Shown here: positions 6,881 through 11,450 of the stretch, piece after piece
Layout of the letters: each line of letters starts with the position of its first letter
Position numbering within the stretch: the stretch's first letter is position 1
NCBI GenBank assembly: GCA_002684875.1
Contig: NYVY01000031.1
Span: forward strand, 1-11,450
Length of the DNA stretch: 11,450 bases
From: Pseudomonadota bacterium
Lineage (GTDB): Bacteria > Pseudomonadota > Gammaproteobacteria > Burkholderiales > Burkholderiaceae_A
Reading direction: 5' to 3'
Made by a program: the position numbers and the translations under genes
Notes under the pieces: generated by a model
Told to the model about the DNA's origin: nothing
Seen by the model: the letters and a program-made list of their open reading frames with translations, nothing else
The model's database searches: none

Positions 6881-9033
6881 GTTTTATTTTAAGAGCGACT
6901 CTTTTTGTGGTTGGGGCAGTATCTTTAAGCCTTCTTGTGCTTTTGTCTCTTTCATCGAGTTATTCACCAACTGTAGATATTAACTATGGGTGGTTAATAA
7001 ACGCTAATATATTTTTATCTTTTTTACTGATAGTTCTAACTCTTTCACTTGTTCGCAAAGCTTGGTTGAGGTACAAAAGAAAAGCCTTTGGATCAAGGCT
7101 TATTATCAGACTTGTCGTAACATTTGCTATTGTTGCGATCATTCCCGTAACTCTTGTTTTTATTGTTTCAAATCAGTTTCTCGCAAAAACTATCGATACA
7201 TGGTTTTCAGAAAGTGTTGATACCGCATTAGATTCTGGATATGGATTGGGTAGGGCAACTTTAGACGCTATAAAATCAGATGTTGTTTTCCAAACTAAGC
7301 AGGTAGCATCGAGCATAGAAGCAGAGCAAGAGGCTAACCTTTTATCGGTTTTGGAAGGGGTTGCCTCTAACAACAGTTCTGCCGAAATAGCTGTGTTTTC
7401 TTCAAAGGGAACGATTTTAGCACTAGAGGGGGCAGGAAAGGAGTTGATACCAGATTTTCCATCAAGTGCGTTAATTAACAGGTTAAGAGCTGGTGGTTCA
7501 ATTGTTCAAATCGAGTCACCTGTAGAAAAACAAGATGTTTTACAGGTTAGAGCCCTTGTTTTATCTAATTACCTAATCGAGTGGGACGATATGTTAGTTG
7601 TTCAATGGATAGAGCCAATACCTGAAGTGCTTGTAAAAGATCTCGAAGCTTTAAACAAAGGATTTAACGATTATGAGCAGCTGTTACTCGGAAAAGAGGG
7701 AATCAGCAAGATGTATAATGTCACCCTGATTTTTACATTTCTTTTAGCAGTTTCAGGAGCTTTAATAGCATCTATTTTATTAAGTGGTTGGTTAATTGGC
7801 CCTCTTAAGTCGCTCGAGAGAGCTACGAGAGTTGTGCGACTCGGAGATTTCCGGCCTCTAAAAACTGATAAGTTAAATCATGAATTAAATGATTTATTAT
7901 CATCTTTTAATGAGATGATGTTAAAGCTAAGTGCTGCACAAGCCGCGGCTTTAGATAGTGAGAGACAATTAAAGACTTCTAGTCGTTTTTTCGAACAAAT
8001 TCTGGCTCATTTGACTACAGGAGTAATGGTTTTTGATAAAAGTTGGCATTTGGAGCAGTTTAATTCAAGTGCGCAAGAAATTTTAGGATTTCCTTTGCTG
8101 TCTTATCTTGAGTTACCTTTAGAAAAAATTCCTGTCATATCAGAACAAAAATCCTTTTTTGAGAAATCATCACCAAAAAACTACGAGTTTCAACATAGAG
8201 TAGATGTTGTAAGGGCAGATGGGAGTAAAGTTAGTTTAAAAATGGCAACTTTTTCCTTACCAAACGTTGAGTTTGATAATGATAATCGAATAATTTTAGT
8301 GTTTGATGATATAACGGCTCTCTTAGATGCACAAAGGTCTCAACTCTGGACCGACATGGCAAGAGGACTTGCCCATGAAATTAAAAATCCTTTAACACCT
8401 ATAATACTCTCTGCGGAAAGACTTAACAAAAGGTTAAAGGGAAAATTAGAAGCTGAAGAAGAGAGTATTTTGGTGAAATCGACCAATATGATTGTTGACC
8501 AGGCAAGCTCTCTAAAAACAATGGTTGATGAATTTCAACAATACGCAAGACTGCCGAGTGCTCGTCCTGTTAGGTTAAATATCAACGCATTACTGAATGA
8601 GTTTTTGCAAATGTATTCTGGAGATCCACGAATAAAGTATCATAGTCCAGACGACACGAACTCGTTATTTCTTGAATTCGATAAGGATCAAATGCTACAA
8701 GTTTTACATAACCTACTTCAGAATGCGCAAGACGCTATAAACGGGAAAGAAAATGGGTTTATTTACATTAAAATATGCACTACTAACATTAAAGGTACTG
8801 AGCGGTTACAGCTTTGTATTGAAGATAACGGACCTGGAATAACTAGCGATGTGTTATCCAGGGTTTTTGACCCGTATACTACAACTAAGGCTAAAGGAAC
8901 TGGATTAGGTTTAGCAATAGTAAAAAAAATAATAAAGGAAAATAAGGCTGAAATATCGTTAACAAATAGAGAGAACGTTAAAAGTAAAAACACAGGAGTA
9001 ATTGTCACGCTTCTTTTTGATAGAATAGAATAA
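6877..9033 (+). CDS. ntrY: Membrane sensor histidine kinase, NtrY family
   Basis: Sensor kinase of a two-component system, 718 residues, read from a TTG start. Hydrophobic segments lie at about 8-27, 41-60, 79-100 and 280-305, with an extracytoplasmic region of about 180 residues between the last two. A HAMP linker follows (about 303-355), then a PAS domain (about 370-480). The H-box is ARGLAHEIKNPLTP with phospho-accepting His500. The ATP-binding part has the N-box (HNLLQNAQDA, about 611-620), the G1 box EDNGPG (649-654), FDPYTTT, and the G2 box GTGLGLA (674-680). The order is that of NtrY kinases. In other proteobacteria NtrYX is linked to nitrogen regulation, respiration or envelope traits; the signal here cannot be read from sequence. 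It is followed by its regulator after 12 nt. All catalytic motifs look intact. Confidence 0.93.
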   Translation: MSFILRATLFVVGAVSLSLLVLLSLSSSYSPTVDINYGWLINANIFLSFLLIVLTLSLVRKAWLRYKRKAFGSRLIIRLVVTFAIVAIIPVTLVFIVSNQFLAKTIDTWFSESVDTALDSGYGLGRATLDAIKSDVVFQTKQVASSIEAEQEANLLSVLEGVASNNSSAEIAVFSSKGTILALEGAGKELIPDFPSSALINRLRAGGSIVQIESPVEKQDVLQVRALVLSNYLIEWDDMLVVQWIEPIPEVLVKDLEALNKGFNDYEQLLLGKEGISKMYNVTLIFTFLLAVSGALIASILLSGWLIGPLKSLERATRVVRLGDFRPLKTDKLNHELNDLLSSFNEMMLKLSAAQAAALDSERQLKTSSRFFEQILAHLTTGVMVFDKSWHLEQFNSSAQEILGFPLLSYLELPLEKIPVISEQKSFFEKSSPKNYEFQHRVDVVRADGSKVSLKMATFSLPNVEFDNDNRIILVFDDITALLDAQRSQLWTDMARGLAHEIKNPLTPIILSAERLNKRLKGKLEAEEESILVKSTNMIVDQASSLKTMVDEFQQYARLPSARPVRLNINALLNEFLQMYSGDPRIKYHSPDDTNSLFLEFDKDQMLQVLHNLLQNAQDAINGKENGFIYIKICTTNIKGTERLQLCIEDNGPGITSDVLSRVFDPYTTTKAKGTGLGLAIVKKIIKENKAEISLTNRENVKSKNTGVIVTLLFDRIE

Positions 9034-9045
9034 AGAATTTTTAAT

Positions 9046-9789
9046 ATGGCTGAAATACTAATAGTAGATGACGAGATAGGTGTGAGAGAACTCCTGACTG
9101 AGGTTTTACAGGATGAAGGGCATACCGTAACGCTTGCTGCCAATGGCGCAGAAGCCCGAAGCTTAATGCTTCGTCCTTCGGTTGAGGTAATCTTACTTGA
9201 TATTTGGATGCCTGATACTGATGGAATCACACTATTAAAGGAATGGATGGCATCTGGGTTTAAAATTCCAGTGATCGTTATGTCAGGTCATGCAACAATT
9301 GATACTGCTGTGGAGGCAACAAAAATTGGGGCATACGATTATTTGGAGAAGCCTATTACTTTATCAAAGCTAACCAGCACCATAAAAAATGCTACTGAAA
9401 AGCATAACCTTGGTTCTTTACAGTCCGAAAGTGATTCTGGGTCACGTACCTTGGATAAGCAAAAAGTCCAGGATCTTAGAGTTTCTTCAAAGAAGTCTTT
9501 CGCGGAACAGAGGCAAAAAGGTTCAGACCCTGAAATTAAGCAGGAAACAAAAGAAGCTATCGCCTTAGCCGAGGCTAGGGAGGGGCTTGCACAGGTAAAC
9601 TTAGATTTGCCCCTAAGAGAGGCAAGAGACTCTTTCGAAAGAATTTACCTTAGCTACCAATTAGCTAAATTGCAAGGTAGCATGACAAGGTTAGCCGAGA
9701 GGTCAGGATTGGAGCGAACCCATTTATACAGAAAAATTAGACAATTAGGGATGGAACTTCAACGAGGCATTCTTAAAAAGAACCAATAA
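9046..9789 (+). CDS. ntrX: Response regulator, NtrX-like, receiver plus Fis-type DNA-binding end, no AAA+ domain
   Basis: Response regulator probably phosphorylated by the adjacent NtrY. The receiver (about 1-120) has the acidic pair Asp8-Asp9, phospho-acceptor Asp52 in LLDIWMP, Ser80 and Lys102 in LEKP. A polar, charged linker of about 65 residues follows (about 122-188). The C-terminus (about 190-240) contains LPLREARDSFERIYL and a helix-turn-helix region LAERSGLERTHLYRKIRQLG, close to the Fis-like tail of NtrX. At 247 residues it is little more than half the usual length (about 425-460): the AAA+ sigma-54 activation domain with Walker and GAFTGA motifs is absent, and the frame is continuous, so this is not a frameshift. 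It should bind DNA but not activate sigma-54 polymerase. As I recall, short forms occur in other betaproteobacteria at this locus. trkA follows after 3 nt. Confidence 0.88.
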   Translation: MAEILIVDDEIGVRELLTEVLQDEGHTVTLAANGAEARSLMLRPSVEVILLDIWMPDTDGITLLKEWMASGFKIPVIVMSGHATIDTAVEATKIGAYDYLEKPITLSKLTSTIKNATEKHNLGSLQSESDSGSRTLDKQKVQDLRVSSKKSFAEQRQKGSDPEIKQETKEAIALAEAREGLAQVNLDLPLREARDSFERIYLSYQLAKLQGSMTRLAERSGLERTHLYRKIRQLGMELQRGILKKNQ

Positions 9790-9792
9790 TCA

Positions 9793-11181
9793 ATGAAAAT
9801 TCTAATACTAGGAGCTGGTCGAGTCGGCTCCAGCCTAGCAGAGATGCTAGTCATTGACAAAAGTGATGTGACTGTTGTCGATACAGACGGTGAGGCGTTA
9901 GCCAAGCTCCAAGAAAGATTTGATCTTAGAACAGTTACTGGTACTGCGACTTCACTTGAAGTTCTTGAAGAGGCTGGAGCAGAAGATGCTGACATGATGG
10001 TTGCAGTTACGGCTAACGATGAAATTAATTTAGTTGCATGTAAGTTGGCTTTTCAAAAATTTAACGTGCCACAACGCATTGCTAGAACACGCTCAACTCA
10101 ATGGCTAAATTTTCCAGATTTGTTATCGGAAGAAGGTTTCGCTGTTGATAAGCTTATAAGTCCTGAAGCTTCCGTGACTGCCTTAATCAGAAGACTGATT
10201 CAGACACCAGAGGCTTTACAGGTTACGGAGTTTGCGAATGGAATAGTTACCATGCTAGCAGTTATAGCTCACAGAGGAGGGCTTTTAGTAAGCCATCCTA
10301 TAAGTGATTTAAAGGATCATTTACCAACAGTGGATTGTCGAATAGTATCGGTGTACCGAAGAGGGGTAGCACTTTTTCCTGAAGCAGCCACAAACATTGA
10401 AGTAGGAGATGAAGTATTCGTTTTAGTCGCTACTGAAAACGTTTCCCAAGTGCTAAGAGAACTGAGGCAAATTGAAAGCCCAGTAAGAAGAGTAATGATT
10501 GCTGGTGGAGGAAATGTCGGAGTCAGAGTAGCGCAAGCAATTTCCGATACAATGACGCCTAAATTAATTGATCATAATAAAGTAAGATGCGAAAAGATAG
10601 CAAACTTTCTAGAGAGTAAGGCCTTGGTTATTTATGGAGATGCAACAGATGAAGCATTATTAACAGAAGAGAATGTAGCAGATGTTGATATGTTTGTTGC
10701 ACTCACAAATGATGACGAGAATAATATTATGTCTGCTTTGTTGGCTAAGAGACTTGGGGCAAGAAGAGTAATGTCTTTAATTAATCGAAAAGCTTATGCC
10801 GAGCTAGTTGAAGGAGGAAACATAGACATAACCGTTACTCCCTCGCACGCTACTCTTGGTGAGCTTTTAAAATATATTAGGAGGGGAGATGTGGAAGCTG
10901 TGCACAGTTTGAGAAGAGGTGCAGCTGAGGCGTTAGAAATTATAGTCCATGGAGATGAGACCACATCGAAGATTATAGGAAAGATGGTTGACCAAATTGA
11001 AATGCCGACTGGTTCTTTTTTGGGAGCCATCGTTCGGAATAAAGGTGACGAAAATGTGGTTTTGATGGCTCATCACGACATTATTATTAAAAATAACGAT
11101 CATCTAATAGTATTTGTTTCTAATCGTCAAATCATTCCTAAAATTGAAAAAATGTTCACCGTATCAGCAAGGTTCTTTTAG
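9793..11181 (+). CDS. trkA: Trk potassium uptake system, NAD-binding subunit TrkA
   Basis: Cytoplasmic peripheral protein that binds nucleotide and gates the TrkH potassium channel. The 462 residues form the usual duplicated pair of RCK units. The first Rossmann fold has GAGRVG (7-12) and the acidic Asp30 at the end of the second strand. The second has GGGNVG (238-243) and Asp260. Each is followed by a TrkA-C-like regulatory region (about 140-225 and 375-455). The full double-RCK length matches E. coli TrkA (458 residues). It sits 3 nt after ntrX and 5 nt before trkH, so regulator and transporter are probably co-transcribed. Base composition is less AT-rich than upstream genes: 29 G or C in the 60 bases 9961-10020. 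Confidence 0.97.
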   Translation: MKILILGAGRVGSSLAEMLVIDKSDVTVVDTDGEALAKLQERFDLRTVTGTATSLEVLEEAGAEDADMMVAVTANDEINLVACKLAFQKFNVPQRIARTRSTQWLNFPDLLSEEGFAVDKLISPEASVTALIRRLIQTPEALQVTEFANGIVTMLAVIAHRGGLLVSHPISDLKDHLPTVDCRIVSVYRRGVALFPEAATNIEVGDEVFVLVATENVSQVLRELRQIESPVRRVMIAGGGNVGVRVAQAISDTMTPKLIDHNKVRCEKIANFLESKALVIYGDATDEALLTEENVADVDMFVALTNDDENNIMSALLAKRLGARRVMSLINRKAYAELVEGGNIDITVTPSHATLGELLKYIRRGDVEAVHSLRRGAAEALEIIVHGDETTSKIIGKMVDQIEMPTGSFLGAIVRNKGDENVVLMAHHDIIIKNNDHLIVFVSNRQIIPKIEKMFTVSARFF

Positions 11182-11186
11182 AAAGT

Positions 11187-11450
11187 ATGACTATTTTTCC
11201 ACCCCGACTTTCTGAAATTTTCTCTGTTGTAGGGTTAATAATATCGGTTTACTCTTTATTTTTATTTGCCCCAGCTGTAGTAGGTTTTATATATCTGGAA
11301 CTAATATGGAAAAAATTCGTTCTCATCGCTTTTTTATTCTTTTTTTTCGGCTTGTTAATTTTTTTTCTTTTCAAAAGAACCGACAAAAGCAATAAAACTT
11401 CGGCTGAGTTACAACCCAAAGATGGTTTACTGCTTGTTATTAGTGTTTGG
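11187..11450 (+). CDS. trkH: Trk potassium uptake channel TrkH, N-terminal part (cut by window end)
   Basis: An open frame starts at ATG 11187, 5 nt after the trkA stop, with AGAAAG just upstream as a weak ribosome site, and runs through the last base (88 codons). It shows two hydrophobic segments (about 13-39 and 43-62), a short basic polar loop, and then QPKDGLLLVISVW, which resembles the conserved start of the first pore region in TrkH (a motif like RPRDGFLLVVLVW). TrkH is the membrane subunit that conducts potassium and partners TrkA. Gene order makes this call strong although about four fifths of the protein lies outside. TrkG or KtrB-like relatives are less likely given the TrkA type next door. 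Confidence 0.9.
   Translation, partial: MTIFPPRLSEIFSVVGLIISVYSLFLFAPAVVGFIYLELIWKKFVLIAFLFFFFGLLIFFLFKRTDKSNKTSAELQPKDGLLLVISVW

Noticed and set aside
9157..9173. Short hairpin (6-base arms CGAAGC and GCTTCG) inside ntrX
   Set aside because: It is short, lies in receiver coding sequence and has no T-run after it. It is likely chance.
8763..9230. Open minus-strand frame of 155 codons across the ntrY and ntrX junction
   Set aside because: It is antisense to two well-supported genes with intact motifs. Its product is Ser-rich low-complexity sequence typical of a mirror frame, with no recognisable domain.
11340..11366. Two runs of eight T in trkH as possible terminator or slippage sites
   Set aside because: They encode the Phe-rich membrane segment, have no preceding GC-rich hairpin, and the reading frame continues normally.
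1..11450. CRISPR arrays, tRNA or rRNA genes, insertion sequences, phage or defence genes, DnaA box cluster
   Set aside because: No spaced direct repeats, tRNA-like folds, transposase motifs or repeated TTATCCACA-like boxes were seen. Coding sequence accounts for nearly the whole window.

Overview
The window is a densely packed, AT-rich stretch of bacterial chromosome. It carries eleven recognisable genes (nine complete, one cut at each end) and almost no non-coding DNA. The best organism guess is a low-GC betaproteobacterium, for example a small-genome methylotroph of the Methylophilales type. The guess rests on three things: the plus-strand order def, fmt, htpX, rsmB, DUF4390, ntrY, ntrX, trkA, trkH; a long topoisomerase III with two C-terminal zinc-ribbon regions; and a short NtrX-like regulator with a Fis-type end. 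I recall all three as betaproteobacterial, but none can be confirmed here without a search.

Layout. Positions 1-134 hold the last codons of gyrB on the plus strand. Because gyrB usually follows dnaA and dnaN, the chromosome origin may lie just to the left. It runs tail-to-tail into topB (minus strand, 118-2580), and the two stop regions overlap by 17 bp. A divergent intergenic region of 90 bp (2581-2670) holds the likely promoters of topB and of the long plus-strand operon. From 2671 to the right edge, nine genes follow on the plus strand with gaps of 3 to 12 nt or overlaps of 4 to 13 nt, which suggests one transcript with translational coupling.

How the genes fit together. Def and Fmt handle the two ends of N-formylmethionine use: Fmt formylates initiator Met-tRNA and Def removes the formyl group from new proteins. 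RsmB methylates a cytosine in 16S rRNA. HtpX is a membrane protease for damaged membrane proteins. The DUF4390 protein is a predicted lipoprotein of unknown role, encoded just before a membrane histidine kinase (NtrY) and its response regulator (NtrX). TrkA and TrkH are the NAD-binding gating subunit and the channel subunit of a potassium uptake system. The operon therefore mixes translation housekeeping with envelope sensing and ion homeostasis.

I see no mobile element, CRISPR array, RNA gene or rho-independent terminator, and no clearly new defence or biosynthetic system. The points most worth a second look are a perfect 27-nt palindrome inside rsmB, an NtrX that lacks the AAA+ sigma-54 domain, the overlapping gyrB and topB ends, and the absence of smg and dprA between topB and def.
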